A DNA stretch of 64,000 nt, taken from positions 23,231,934 to 23,295,933 of the forward strand of contig OY783197.1 of the NCBI GenBank assembly GCA_963678675.1, read 5' to 3'. The first letter of the stretch is position 1; every line of letters starts with the position of its first letter. This DNA is from Xiphydria camelus (taxonomy: Eukaryota > Arthropoda > Insecta > Hymenoptera > Xiphydriidae). Under the pieces are notes generated by a model, which worked only from the letters and a program-made list of their open reading frames with translations, was not told the origin of the DNA and did not search any database. The position numbers were made by a program, and so were the translations under genes. Below are positions 45,450 to 57,459 of the stretch, piece by piece.

Positions 45450-46275
45450 ACGATGAAAAAATGAAGATAGTATTTCCTTTACCAAAGGTTCTTCGAGTGT
45501 TTTTTATTTAAAAAAAATACATCTGCAAATTCCCGTCGATATAAGTTAATAAATTTGCCAGGAAAGCTTCCTTCCTCCCTCTCTTCAAAGCACAGTCGAG
45601 TTTTCCCGAAACCCTATATACACTGACTTTCCGGCCAGATTAGTATGGAAATGTAATTGCAAGACGACGACTCGACCTTTTGCGGAACGCCGACCGTCTC
45701 CCCCTCACGGCTCGCCGAGCGTGGAATTTTACTAATTTTCCGAGCAGTTGGACTGTCTCTTCGCGTTAAAGTCGAGAGGGTGAATTCCTGCGTGCCGGTT
45801 CCTCGAAAAAGGAGTCGTCGAGGGTCAGCTTTCCGCGCTGTCGACGCTTCCCTCCGACTTCGATCTATACACTCGGTCGAGTCAGGAATTCGGAGAGATT
45901 TTCCCGCGAATTCTGCGGTATAGCTCAGCGCTTCCGGCGAACAATGCGAATTCCGTGCACCGAGTCCGCGCGAATAATTTGCGTTAATCTTGGAATTCGT
46001 TCGGTGCGGTATGCCTTTTCCTCATAGTAACTCTTGTTGCTCTCTTCTGTAATCTAGCCTCCACCTGTTTACTTTTCCTCTCAACCGCTCCACTTTCTCC
46101 CTCGCAATTCCAACGGATTTTCCCTCTCCGAGACGCACGATAAATGTCATCCGTCCATCTATGCGCGCATACAATTAATTCCCGGCTCTTTCTCCGGCAT
46201 TTGCTCCCCCGCACTCGCGCGTCGGAGAGGGACAATTTAAATGATAAAAAAATAAAAAGAGGCGGGAAGCGCGGG

Positions 46276-46330
<55 letters not shown>

Positions 46331-49130
46331 GGGCAAATAGGGGGTTGAAAGGGAAAAGCAAAAGAGCGGAGGACAGTGAAAAATTGAGACGTCGACGAAT
46401 TCACAGAAAGAATTTCATAATTACGAAACGCTTAATAAAAGGCGTTCGTGAATCTTATTAAGTATTATCAACAGCCCGCGGAGGAGCAGGGACAGGAGGG
46501 TAGGAAGAGGAGAAAGAGAGAGGGATTGGGATGGCAAATAAAAAGGGAGTAAGCGAAAACGTGATCCACAGCCGCTTCGACGTTGAAGCGAACGCGGCAT
46601 CCTCCTCTTCGGTCTTCCTCCGTCCTTACCCCACTCCCATCGCCCTCCCTCCTCCTTTTCCACCTGCCCTTTCAAGGCGGAAGAGTGCGTTGATTAAAAT
46701 GAACCCCGAGGGAGTCGTCCGGCTTTCCAAGAATTCACCTACGATATATTCGCGCGCGAGAAGCTCATGAAAATTATTTAACACCGTGTTGCTCCTGTTT
46801 CGAGATTTTTCATTATCGCTGTTTCTCGGCGAAATAAACAAAAAAAACGAATCGACTGCTCTCCCCCGGAAAAGTAGACGTCTATTTGTCTCACTCTCTC
46901 GTGCCAGACACGCGGTCCTTACCTGAAAGGGAAAAAAATGAAAACGAATCGTCCCTGCAGGAGACGATCCCTACGCCCCGGTGGCATACCGTCCTGAGAT
47001 ATTTCCGCACGTTCTCGCGATAAAGGACCAGCGGCGCAAGGCAAAATAATAAGTCGCAACTGACCAGTGGCGGGCTCGTAAAGTCCTGGCGGGATATAGA
47101 GAAAGAGGGAAGGGGGAGAGAACGTAAAGCAAAATGCGTCCAGGGGTGGCCCACCTGTTCTTCCCCGCGAGTTTACGAGCCAGTCACTCTCCCGCCTCCC
47201 CATTCCCCCTTTTAACGGGTTAACGGGCGTCACGGCGTTACATTTTTCTTTCATTCTCCGTCGTCGCGACGCCTCGGCGTGGCTCCCGCGTATTTTTTTC
47301 GGGGGTTTAACTCCTGAAAGGTGAACTGTAAAAAGTCTGATGGTTTAGGGACACCGAAAGCCCTTCTCTCTCCCTCCCCCGAGTCAACTTTGCCCGTTTA
47401 ATCGAAGAACAATTTTGCGGTAGAATTTCTCAGTCGACAAATCTGATTAACATTTTTTGTATCCAGTAATTTTAAATGAAATTTAGAACTGGGATCGAAA
47501 ATGTCAATGGGAGGTTCAACGACACTGCGATCGCGAATAATAATATCGAAAATGTGAAAGATCGGTTAATTAAGGCGTTTATTACTCACGCGTCCTTCAT
47601 CAGCTCGTTAAAATTGCGACTTGACTCCAACTATCAGTCAATTTCACGACGAGCCAATCAAGATAAATGCGCAGCTACTAAGAATCCCTCCTCCGCTGCC
47701 GAACAGACGAGGTTGGGCGTGTTCGCCGAGGATATGGTGGCGTTATTAAATTTTCCGAATCTCTCGATGATTCGTTACACCCCTTGGTCGAGGGTCGAAG
47801 GGGGTACGAAATCTCGCGTATTAATTACGCCTCATTTGGCACGCATGTCGAGCCCCGCGTGTGGGAGCTCCCGATTTGTCGCCCCCCTTTCCCCTGCCGT
47901 TCTACCCTCCCTCCGATTCCCTCGGGTTATTGAAAGGAAATGATATTAAATCGCACCGGATAATATCTCCGGAGCGGGTATATACCTATCGCTCGAATCC
48001 AGACGCACGCTCTTCACCCCTCTCGTCCCTCTGCCGTGGAGGATTACGCGCGATTCACCATCCCTGCACCCGCTTTACGCGTTCCGCTTGCTTCCCGACG
48101 TAATTCGATTAGAGGTATGTAATCGAGACATTTCGCTGGTGTATGCGATCGTCTGATTTTCCTCCCCCTCCTCTCTCCTCTCTGTTTATTATCATATTCT
48201 GCGTTCGGTTTACTTTACTCTATTCTATTTAGTTTAATTTTAGCTGTACTTATTTATCTTGTTTCCTAATTATCATATTCTTATATCATGTTCATGTTCA
48301 TCATCATTTTTGTTTCTTTAAGCGCTCTTAGAGAGTCAGCCCTAAAGCCATAATGAACGTTTTCTTTTTTTTGTTCCTCTTTTTCCTGTCTATCTATTTA
48401 CCTTATTCAACGAGGAGAAGGATAAAGCGATTCGTAATAAACTTTCAAGGCAATATATTGAATCCTTGCCAAAGTTGTTTTTGCTATTTCGGACTGTCTT
48501 ATGACATTGTTATATTCGTAAAATTCGTAAGTGGAACCCCTTTCGAGAAACAAAATCTCATTTTTCCTAGCGTCTCGAGAGTACGAGATACAGCCGCGTA
48601 CATACTTTAACAGTGGATCGCGTTACAGTCCCTCTGCTAAAGGGAGACAAAAAATGAGAAGCGAGTGGGATGGAGGAGGGGCAAACGTCGAGAGGGCACT
48701 CGGACGACTAATTATTATTCCACCGTTTTCCAGAAACGAGGAAAACTTTTTCACCGCGCCACTCCCGTTCTTCCTTCCTTCCTTCCTTCTTTCCTTCCTT
48801 CTCTTCCCCCTTTTTCTCCCGTCACCGTCCTACTTCCGACTACCGACGCGTAAGAGGGGCGTACATATTGGACATAATTAAATGTCGAAAGTCCCCGAGG
48901 TTCTTTTCTCTGTACGCGTTTCCGAGTCGCAACGCTGCTAAGTGTGTTGCGATTCGTTGTACCGTGCCTTTCTTCCCTCCAGGAGATAATATTTATAACA
49001 ATCCTCGGAGTTGATCTAACTCTTTCTCTGTCAAGTGTCATGCATTTATTCTGCCCCTTTAATCCAATTTCTCGCCATCCTATAATCGCCTTCAGTTATC
49101 GACCTTTTATAGATTGCAATAACTGTCTTT
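45450..49130. other. Gene-free GC- and pyrimidine-rich stretch
   Basis: Contains an (AG)n microsatellite at 46280-46328 and a TTCC/TTCT tract near 48770-48820. The 155-codon plus-strand frame at 47476-47943 has no recognisable domain. No splice-supported exon was found. Confidence 0.45.
46280..46328. repeat. (GA)n microsatellite
   Basis: About 24 uninterrupted GA units; the opposite strand gives a serine/leucine string that is not a gene. Confidence 0.95.
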
Positions 49131-49139
49131 TTTAATGCA

Positions 49140-49760
49140 GCATAATTGACCGAACATAGTGAGGTCTACCGTTCGATAGGGTAAAGCAAAAATGTTTTCG
49201 CATGTGTCTTTGTCTCGCGATAATTTTTAAACGCTTTTGCCGATCGTGATGAAACGTGGCACATGCTATGTTCATTGACCCTTAGCGTATCGTCGGTTCA
49301 TTGGGGGACGCGATCGGAAGGGTGAAAAGGGGATTAATCATTCCTAACATAGGCGGAGGTAGTATACGAAATGACGTTTTCTGACTTTAAACTGAGAACG
49401 CTGTGAAAACGGCGTTAGACCCAAAATTTCACATAAACAATTTTGCAGAAAATAAAAATTCCTACAAAAAAGTCCAGGAGCGCCTATATCTAGCTATAAG
49501 GCCGGGTGAACGTTGAGACGCAGTTTAGTGAGGTGACGCAGGGCGACCGTTCCCTCTATATCTATATCTATTCTATATATAGGTATAGAGTCAGTGGTCG
49601 CCCTGCGTCACCTCACTGAACTGCGTCTCAACGTTCGCTTGGCCTAATAGTTTAGCCGTAGTGAGCGCTTATATTTGTCGCCCGAAAATTCAGCGTTTAC
49701 ACGCACCCGGCATACCGTATGTACACTCGAGGACAGTATATTTGTCCGACTCACTTTCAA
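49140..49760. repeat. Probable transposon relic with a palindrome
   Basis: CTCGCGATAATTTTTAAACG followed by CGATCGTGATGAAACGTGGC looks like the non-coding part of a larger mobile element. I recognise the style but cannot name the family. Confidence 0.3.
49497..49646. mobile_element. 150-bp near-perfect palindrome, TAAGGCC ends
   Basis: The arms TAAGGCCGGGTGAACGTTGA / TTAGGCCAAGCGAACGTTGA continue through GACGCAG, GAGGTGACGCAGGGCGACC, about 55 bp each, around an AT-rich loop (TATATCTATATCTATTC). Confidence 0.85.
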
Positions 49761-50939
49761 TCTACGATTTCAGTAAGTTCTACTATTCACAGAACTACTA
49801 GTTCTACTCGTGTTGTGTAGATGCAGCAACGGTGCCTACTCCCGACTCGAGTGAAACGTCTGACCAGACACGGGAGAACGGTGGAAGTAGATAACGCGCG
49901 CGATGTCGCGCCACTTCGGTTGAACCGCGGTAAGCAAGTGGTTGAATGCCGGTTAGTAGTCTGGCGGCGATCACGACGGGAAGTAGAAACTGTCACGCCG
50001 CGCGACGGCGATTCTATATATCGCAGTGGAAATTCGGTACAAATTATTTCCTACGAAATTCTCTTCGCGCGCGAGCCGTGCTTATTCGTCCCGACGTGCT
50101 CGGCCAGGCGCGTAGGAGGAGTGCGAGCGTAATCGGGAGGAAGGACGGTCTTCGAGCGGTTTCGGATTTGCGGTAGTTGCCGTAAATCAGTCGAGTTGCG
50201 AGAGCAGGGACATTTATTTAGCAATAAAATGCTTTCTCTCGGTTCCTCCCCCACTAACCTCTCCCTCCTCCCTTAGAATTGCGCACGAAACCTCGCCTTG
50301 TGGTTCTTGCTTTCGCTCGCCTCGCGATTTCTTATTTCCCTCCTCCGTTCGGCTTGAGTCACGGCTCTATCAGGAGCCGTAAATCGTTCGAGTATTTCAA
50401 TGTTTTAGGGTTGTCGCGCCTCCGCCTTATACACCCCTTCCCGCCCGACGCTTCTGCCGGCGCCCTGCAGAATTATAAAGCGGAACACCGGTGCTTTTAA
50501 TTGAAACTGATGGCCCGCGATAACCGGGCTTTGGGAGACGATGCGTAATCTAATTTTAGGAGCGGAACCCTTTCTTATCTTATTAGCAGTCACCAGTTTT
50601 AATTTCGGACCCTCCCTCGCGCTTGGGGTTAAGAGTCTTTAACGCGAGGTCGCGGCCTCTCTCTTTCCCTCGCTTTTTTCGCATCCTTCCCTTCGACTTT
50701 TTTTTTCGTTGGTACAATCGAATCATCCACTTTTTGAATATCCTTGTATGTTTCTATCGTGCAGTTCTCTCGTAAAAATTACAAAAATCAATATTTCTTT
50801 TTGGCATTAAATATAAGTCACGAACGTTTGCATTTCTAATAAAAATAAGTTTTCGTAGAGTTTTTTCCGTAGTTGCGAACAGTAATTTTATTGTTTATAG
50901 GGGAGACGTGCTTTCGCGGTTGAGGACTAAAAATGAATA

Positions 50940-51128
50940 GTTAATTATGTCGAAAAAAATATTTCGTTGGTCCAAGTAAATATAATATATTAATTGTTAG
51001 AATGTCTCTTTCATTCACACGGAAATATAATAATAGCTAACGAATATTTACTTGGCTCAAGGAAATATTTCTTTGGTCATAATCAAGTATACGTATATTA
51101 GCTATAAATAAACTGTTTTCTTAGTATA
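50940..51128 (-). repeat. Family B element, truncated copy
   Basis: ATAATCAAGTATACGTATAT and CTATAAATAAACTGTTTTCT match, in reverse, the left arm of the element at 54200 (GTATACTGAGAAAACAGT). The other end is missing. Confidence 0.7.
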
Positions 51129-51554
51129 CAGTAGTCAGAGAGCAGGAAAATGATAGTAGCCCAAAAATGCAATTCAATAAATTCTACTATCTATTTTTAA
51201 AAGTAGCATTTATTTAAAAAAGATCCAAGAGTTTCTCGTTAGTAAATCTGTTCAGTATGTACCACGCATGATACATTTCGCTTCTTATATTTTCGTTCAA
51301 TAAGTTGCTTACAATTAATGCATCTTTTTCTAAAAAATATCTGTTACTAAAACCCGCTGCTCACAATGATATTCTTCATGCTAGAATGCATGCGTGATTT
51401 TCCGGAAGCTGCCCTGCACTCTCAGTTGTGTTAAGCTGTACTGAGCATGTGTTAGTTTTCGCGACAAATTATACGAAGAGAGGTACGAAGCTAGCTGTTC
51501 AAACGGAATTGATACTAAGTTTCCGCTTCACTCATTTCGACTGCACTGCGAAAT

Positions 51555-51610
51555 ACACGTGGTCACGGTAACACGATCACGTGACTTTGTCGCTAGCTTT
51601 TATTGGCTGC
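51555..51610 (+). promoter_or_regulatory. Promoter-like cluster: two CACGTG boxes and a CCAAT-type box
   Basis: CACGTG occurs at about 51557 and 51582, separated by the TCACGGTAACACGA segment, and TTTTATTGGC (inverted CCAAT) follows at about 51600. CACGTG is the binding site of bHLH and bHLH-ZIP factors such as Max/Mitf/USF types. The cluster is 120-170 bp upstream of the basic small ORF and could equally act as an intronic enhancer of the FSTL5-like gene. Function is inferred from motifs only. Confidence 0.25.
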
Positions 51611-51728
51611 GTATGGCGTCTAGCAATAAAACACGCAATGAAAATAGCCCACGTTCTATCGCGTAAAGCCGTCGGCATTGCTCAGAGAATTGCTCGCAGT
51701 AAGCTGCGTTTCTCACTGCTGAGCCCAC

Positions 51729-51866
51729 ATGGCGGCCAGGAAGGCTCCTCGTAAGAAAACTTGCAAGAAAAATAGCATCGCGAATAGGCTTAACAACCGG
51801 TGGACGAGCTACCTATGCTATCTGAGGGGATTGGTCTTAAGAGAACAAAATGACAGCGAGACGTAG
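51729..51866 (+). CDS. Small ORF, 45-aa basic peptide behind promoter-like sequence
   Basis: This ATG-to-TAG frame has a strongly basic N-terminus (MAARKAPRKKTCKKNS) with ten Lys/Arg in the first 20 residues, then IANRLNNRWTSYLCYLRGLV. The ATG context is good (CCCACATGG). It lies on the plus strand, 182 bp from the FSTL5-like start exon on the other strand. About 130-190 bp upstream are two CACGTG boxes and an ATTGG (inverted CCAAT) box. No family was recognised. It could be an unannotated small protein, the 5' exon of a spliced gene, or chance. Confidence 0.25.
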   Translation: MAARKAPRKKTCKKNSIANRLNNRWTSYLCYLRGLVLREQNDSET

Positions 51867-52048
51867 ATAGCAGAATCATGGTTCAAGGTTGCGAGTTCTC
51901 GTTATTAGATACTAATTAATCGCGTCGAAGGCGTTCCGCGACCGGTATCCCTCGGCGCTATTCGCTGGGCCGCGTCGCCGCCGAGTAACCGTAAACAATT
52001 ACGCGCGGAGAAATTGCTTTCAAATTGCGAGAAACGTAATACGCTTAC

Positions 52049-52141
52049 CTTGTAATGAGACGATGTCGAATCGGCGGTGGAGAGGCTGAGGAGGAGTAGG
52101 AGGAAGACTGCCGGTGGCGGTGGACCGGATTTCTGTCTCAT
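52049..52141 (-). CDS. FSTL5-like, first coding exon (signal peptide)
   Basis: This exon encodes 31 residues, starting MRQKSGPPPP and followed by a leucine-rich hydrophobic core (AVFLLLLLSLSTA). That is a classical signal peptide, with likely cleavage after the STA. The start is the only ATG in frame near the exon boundary. It is preceded immediately by TTTGTTTCAG, so either the coding exon is entered by splicing from an upstream 5' UTR exon or transcription starts just upstream. The donor is AAG|GTAAGC, a strong consensus, phase 0, which fits the next exon at 16027. Assignment rests on signal-peptide character and phase compatibility, because this part of the family is not conserved in sequence. 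Joining it over a 36-kb intron is an inference that a cDNA read would settle. Confidence 0.72.
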
Positions 52142-52489
52142 CTGAAACAAATTGCACGTGGAACGTCAGGTGAGATGTTTCTTATTGCATTCAGTTATAA
52201 ACAATTTAAGAAATGTCATGCCTTTTTGAACAGACGTAAAAAAGTATAAGATGGAGTATATCTTCACACCTAGAGTTCAACTCTTTTCATATATTTTACC
52301 CCGCATACAAAAACTCATAGCATAGATACGTAAGGGTGAGTTGTAAAAAAATGTTGTTTAATTTTTTTCAATTTTACTGAAAAAGGGAATTAGTTTTCAA
52401 GAGTCGTGTAATATAGTTTAACGTATTGGGAATAAAACTATTGAATAAAATTTAGTGAAAACAGTAATCTATGCACGCGTGCTACAATT

Positions 52490-52861
52490 TACCGTACATT
52501 CGGGGCATGTTGCATCAGTGCTTGGGCACTTTGAAACATTTAATCTTTTGAAGAACTTTTCAATATTTATTAAATTATTACCATATAATTGGTTAACAGA
52601 AATCGTCTAAATACTTTGAAATACAGTTAATACAAAAAATAGGGACTTCTATTAGCTCATGACGAATGTGCCCACCTTAAAGACACTTCCTTTTATAAAA
52701 CTGACAGAATTGTGCCGAAATTGTAGTGCTTTCTACTGATAAAAAGCTAAACTACGACTCTACTGAACCTGTCATTTATCTTCCGCTGGAAGGTTCCTTG
52801 TCAGAAAAAATTGGCGTACTCTACAACTTACCCCTGTTGCAACCTGCCCCATTCTCCCCTA
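52490..52861. repeat. Element with GGGGCA.GTTGCA ends, upstream of the FSTL5-like start exon
   Basis: ACATTCGGGGCATGTTGCAT at the left resembles the inverted right end AGAATGGGGCAGGTTGCAAC, which continues outward as TAGGGG. The end sequence is shared with the 25790 and 33514 elements. Coordinates are approximate. Confidence 0.45.
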
Positions 52862-53796
52862 CGTGAGATCGGTGATACGAATAGAACTAGTGCAATAGGA
52901 AAAAGAAAACGTTAGCGACGAGGAAAACCACGATTACCCACTGGCTCCGCGTTGTCGTCGAGTTAAAGCCGTCTAATTTGCTCGATTTGCGATATCAACC
53001 CCTTTCCTCGTCACCCCGCTCTTGGTTCCTTATCGCAGCGGTCGCGGTCGATTTTCGAGCACGAAGCGAGCGCGGCGAGCATTTCCTTCTATGGAAGCAC
53101 GTGAACTCGAGTCGAAAGATAGGAGATAAGTGGATTTAGAAGGCGAGCTGGTAGTTTCTCGCGCTCTCTTACCAGCTTCAGTTAGATCGAACGAGCGAGA
53201 AAAAAGGTCCATCTCGCGCCGCCATAACTATATCGAAATTTACGACGTTTTCGGTCGTACAAATGATAAAATTTTCATATTCCTCGGCTCATTAGGCAGC
53301 GCGCGAAGACAAATTCAGTATTTTAAATTATACGCCGAGATATACGCGTAAAGGACGAACTCATTCGTCTGGCAAGATTCGATCTTAATGCCGAGGAGAG
53401 AATTCCGTAGGAGGAGTGCCGGACGGGTCGTTGATAACGAGGAGCGATCGCGTTATTATGCAGGTTTTGTAACGGGGCACTCGCTCGTGAGTAATCGTCG
53501 TCCTCCGTCGACTCCGCGCGATACGGTATTAAATTTTCTCTCGGCGGCGGCGCGGGAGGGGTGTCATCGTTTTTCCCTCCTTCCTTTTTTTTCCAGGTCT
53601 GGGATGTCGGGCGGCCGGAGAGGAGGATTACTCTCCGACGGGGCAAATTTCACCGGGGTGCCTGCCTCCTGCTGCAGGTAGGTGGAGGAAATCCGCGGAG
53701 CGCGAAACTTCCTTTTTGGAAGGGAAAACGAGCAGGGGTTGTCCTTTGTGGTAGCGTGTCACGAGGATTCGAATTAGGTTCTAACGCTAATTTTTT

Positions 53797-54115
53797 TATC
53801 GCAGGTTCGACAAATTAGGATACAATTATTCTCCTCGTATTTTTTAATTTTTTATTTTCCGCCTTATATAAGTTGAAAAACGATATTTTAAAATGCAGCT
53901 ACGTCATATTCTAGAGTGAGACTATCTCTTTGCATTCCTTGTTAGCATAAGTGCGTCTCTCTGCTTTTTCTATGACGTCACTATCTTGTAGTGAAAAACG
54001 CACTATAACTTTACGAATAATTATTTTTCCGGGCTGTTTCTTCTTTAGTTCTTATTGAATATGTATACGGATTGTAAATTAAATTCAAAAATAAGAATAT
54101 TTTTTTTTATGTTTA
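53797..54115 (+). repeat. Family A, copy 4
   Basis: GACTATCTCTTTGCATTCCT, CATAAGTGCGTCTCTCTGC, ATGACGTCACTATCTTGTAG and TTACGAATAATTATTTTTCC, in the same order as copy 1. Confidence 0.8.
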
Positions 54116-54199
54116 GACTGAATCAAGAGAGAACTACGGTGGGTTTCTTCATAAATTAATTGCAGAAGAGGAGATAATTCGGAAACGTAAAAATAGGTA

Positions 54200-54423
54200 T
54201 ACTGAGAAAACAGTTTATTTATAGTTAATATATGTATACTTGATTATGGCGAAATAAATATTTCTTTAGCTCTAAGTAAACATTCATTAGCTATTTCTTT
54301 ATTTCTGTTTGAAAGATAGAGACATTCTAACAAATAACATATATTTATTTGGCCCAATTAAATATTTCTTCCGCCATAATCAAATATACATTTACTAACT
54401 ACAAATAAACTCTTCTATCAGTG
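54200..54423. mobile_element. Family B element
   Basis: The left end TACTGAGAAAACAGTTTATT and right end AAATAAACTCTTCTATCAGTG enclose arms ATACTTGATTATGGCGAAAT / CCGCCATAATCAAATATAC. Confidence 0.8.
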
Positions 54424-55573
54424 TTGAGAACGGTTTATAAATTATTATCGAGCTCGAAAGACGTTCGTCCTTCGGGAACCTTTTCCAGCGACGAAGGAAT
54501 CGATAGAAAGATATAAAGATGTCGGTTCAAATTTGTTTCCAGAAGTGACGCAAGATTTATAATAATCTCATAACGTTGCCTCGAGTAACTGGAGCAGGTA
54601 AGTCAAACTTACGAGCGATGATAGAATTTACTTGGAATTACGTTGGTCGAGAGGAGGGCGAGCGGAAGGACGATAAATTCTCTCCTCAGGTATCGCGTAA
54701 TCTTCGCAGGCCAGGAGCTCCCTCTGGCGCACTCCCTTCACGTGACTATGCCGTCGTCGCGTTGTAAAAATTGCGGCGGGGTTAACCCCTTTAATGAAGG
54801 GGCAATTGAGCGAGAAAAAGTGTGCTTTTATATGAAGGGAAAAAAGTTTCTGTGCGTTTTACCGCATTTCTTTAGCAGCCGCAATTTTCTCTCGGAGAGC
54901 AATCGTCCTCGCGATCGCGTCCTTCCACAAGCTTCTTCCCTATATCGGACGGAAAGTTTCCGCGTCTTCAATATAGACGAAGCGTTGTCGCGGCTCCTGG
55001 TGTCGTCGGATAACGAGAGGGTCGTTTTTCCACCGCGGAAACTGCGACGCCTACTTCGATCTGGAAACACGATTCGGGGGATGAGGACGGGGGAGAGGGC
55101 GTCGTAGGTGGAGTGAATTTCCCGTTTTCCCGAGATTCGAAGTTCATACCGCGAGATTTATACGGGTACCCGTATAACGACTTATCGCCGCTCGGAAATC
55201 ATTGAAAATGTCGACTTCTCTCTTCGACGTTCGAGGGGGCGAAGTTTTATGAGTTTTATTTCGAGATATATCGCGCCGCTGGCTGGCGAGACTCAACTTT
55301 AGTCGCGTTCTCCGCGATGGCGGTGTGCGGGGCGATAAACAGTCGCTAAGTGAAACTGGAGCTGCTACAGCTTCGCGCGGGTGGACGGCGTCGGGGGGAG
55401 CTTATATAAATTATGGCATTTATTTGCATCCACGACTTACCCCCGGTCTCTTATCGTCGGTCGAGAGAAACTTCCGGATCGGGAATAAGATCTCTCACAA
55501 AGAAGCGGGAACGAGGGTGTAAAATCGCAATTGCGATTTTTATTTATTAACGTTTCTCTTCATTTTGCGAATG

Positions 55574-55808
55574 CTCTGAGAAAATAATCGTTTGATTCGA
55601 TTAAATTTTGAGGTAACGAGCGGGTGACTAAATGCACAGTTATTTGAACAAATATATACAATAGTTGAATAAGTATTTAGTTACTTCATATAAATTTTAG
55701 TTACTTTAACTACATATTTATTGAGATAACTATATATTTAGTTTGCCATCCGAAAAGATTCGGTTTGTAAAGTTTTATTATTAAATCAAACGATTTCTTT
55801 TTTCAGTG
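55574..55808. mobile_element. Family B-like element
   Basis: CTCTGAGAAAATAATCGTTT at the left and inverted CACTGAAAAAAGAAATCGTT at the right; both continue GATT..ATTAA. Confidence 0.7.
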
Positions 55809-56499
55809 CGGTTTTATATTCGTTACCACATAAAAACCACGTCCCTTGGCCCGACCTCGAAAACACTTGGTATATATTCGAAATCCCATAGCAGAAAACG
55901 TTCTCGAAAAACGCCTGTAAAGCAATAAGCTCTTTGAAAAAGAGCGCAAAAACTTTCTTTTACGCGGATGGCCAATCGACCCGCCAGGGGTAGTTTCCGA
56001 ATAGAAATTCGACTCGCAACCGCGGCCCGGGGCTGCCCGACGGTCCTCACGCCCCCGACAATACCCTCGACGCTAGTTAACCTCGATAAACTCGGTTACA
56101 GGAGTAACAGCGGCAGCGGAACAACCCTCCGATACGTGACCCTCGACAGCCCGCAAGAATCAGTCCGATCCCCGCAACGCCCGTATCGACGACGCTTAAT
56201 TGGAGATCGACAATCCAACGTCGCGACGCCGACGCGGCGATTGCACCGTGAATGTTTCACTCGCGCTGCGGTCACTGCAGCGGCCGATTGCGAGCTAGAG
56301 GCGAGTCGTGGTACGAGATTGTTTTCAAGAAATTCGTACGTCGCAAACGCCGTCGAGTAGTTTAACGATCACGTGTGTGACGGGGTTGCTTTGGTGAATT
56401 GAACTGCAGAGGTTACCTGCCGCTGGTGGTGGTGGTGAAATCAACTCGTAAAGAAGAAATCAACCCCGACTCTCTCCCCCCTCCGTAAAAAATTATCCT

Positions 56500-57450
56500 C
56501 TCGTGTTGTCTTGGTATTTACCAATCAATCAGAGTTAGTCGCAGTTGCTTTGAGTTTTAAAGCCTAGAATTTGTTCCATCAAAATTCTATTACAATTTTT
56601 CAAGCACTATTATAGAGGATACTTTGCAATGAATTAGAAAAAAATGACAGTCCAATGTTTGATTCCAAATGGACGAAAGTTATTTGCATCGAAGTGGCCA
56701 GATGAGTTTCGAAATTTTTGTTCATTTTTTCGCAACAGGTAGTCATCACTACGCGGAGAGGATAAAGATATAATTTCTTCATTATTTTTTTTCGAAACCA
56801 GCATTGTCGATTTACTTTAAAGATGAGCTTTCGGAGTTCTCATTCATTTTTTATGCAATAGGGATAGACGTCCCTCCTCAGAGGATATAATTACGAATTT
56901 GCAATAGTTAACAATGGTATGAGGGTGATCGAAAATCCTTGAAGCGACTTTGATACGAGTAATATCAAATAATTTTCATCCGTTCGAAATCAAACATTGG
57001 AGGCGGCCATAAGGCCGGACCTCATTTCTCAAACTTATCATCTGAAAGTGCTGAATCACATCTTTCACCACTGCTAGCGATTCCAAAAACTTGCATCCCT
57101 TCTCTAATTCTCTGAGAAATGTCAATCATATCTAATGACTCTTTCCTATTTTTATTTCAATCCACTTTTAGGACAGCATGTTTGGTCCAGTCAAAGACAT
57201 CATTCAAAGGCTTCGGAATTTTGTTACCAGCAGCGTTACATGAGCTTTCGGCCTGCCCCCAATAATGCCTGTACGATCCCTTAAACAAAACCGCGCGTGG
57301 CTTCGTGTTAGCGTCGTGCTTCGAGCGGGACTTGAAATTGTCGCCATACAAAAAATCTCATTACACCGAACAAAAGGTCAAAGTTAAAGTTTCCCCGAAC
57401 AACTAAAGCTATGTCATTTACTTCTCCAGATTCCAAGAGACGAGTGCACT
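56500..57450 (-). pseudogene. Possible decayed coding sequence or transposon remnant
   Basis: Minus-strand frames at 57351-57157 (YGDNFKSRSKHDANTKPRA, SYRHYWGQAESSCNAAGNKI) and 56782-56600 (HPLRVVM-like, CEKMNKNFETHLATS) read like protein but lie in different frames and have no shared start or splice structure. The family is not recognised. The evidence is weak; it could be chance. Confidence 0.2.
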
Positions 57451-57459
57451 TCCGAAGTA

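Larger units (their letters stand above)
1270..52141 (-). other. Follistatin-related protein 5-like gene, 5' part (six coding exons, continues past left edge)
   Basis: This is the span of a minus-strand gene reconstructed from six exons with consensus GT donors, AG acceptors and consistent phases (0, 1, 1, 0, 0, then 1 out). The predicted order is signal peptide, low-complexity linker, follistatin/Kazal module with ten cysteines (residues about 77-145), acidic linker, EF-hand (loop residues 246-257) and EF-hand (loop 284-295). That order matches vertebrate FSTL4/FSTL5, which continue with two immunoglobulin domains and a long C-terminal region. The protein should be a secreted, calcium-binding extracellular glycoprotein; its molecular role in insects is poorly known. 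The reading frame is open at the left edge, so the Ig part must lie outside. A non-coding 5' exon probably exists to the right of 52141, because an AG acceptor directly precedes the ATG. FSTL5 against FSTL4 cannot be decided here. Confidence 0.88.

Noticed and set aside
46280..46328. Leu/Ser string resembling a signal peptide on the minus strand
   Set aside because: Translation of a (GA)n microsatellite.
47476..47943. 155-codon plus-strand frame starting MKFRTGIENVNG
   Set aside because: No recognisable domain and a low-complexity second half; no neighbouring exon in phase.
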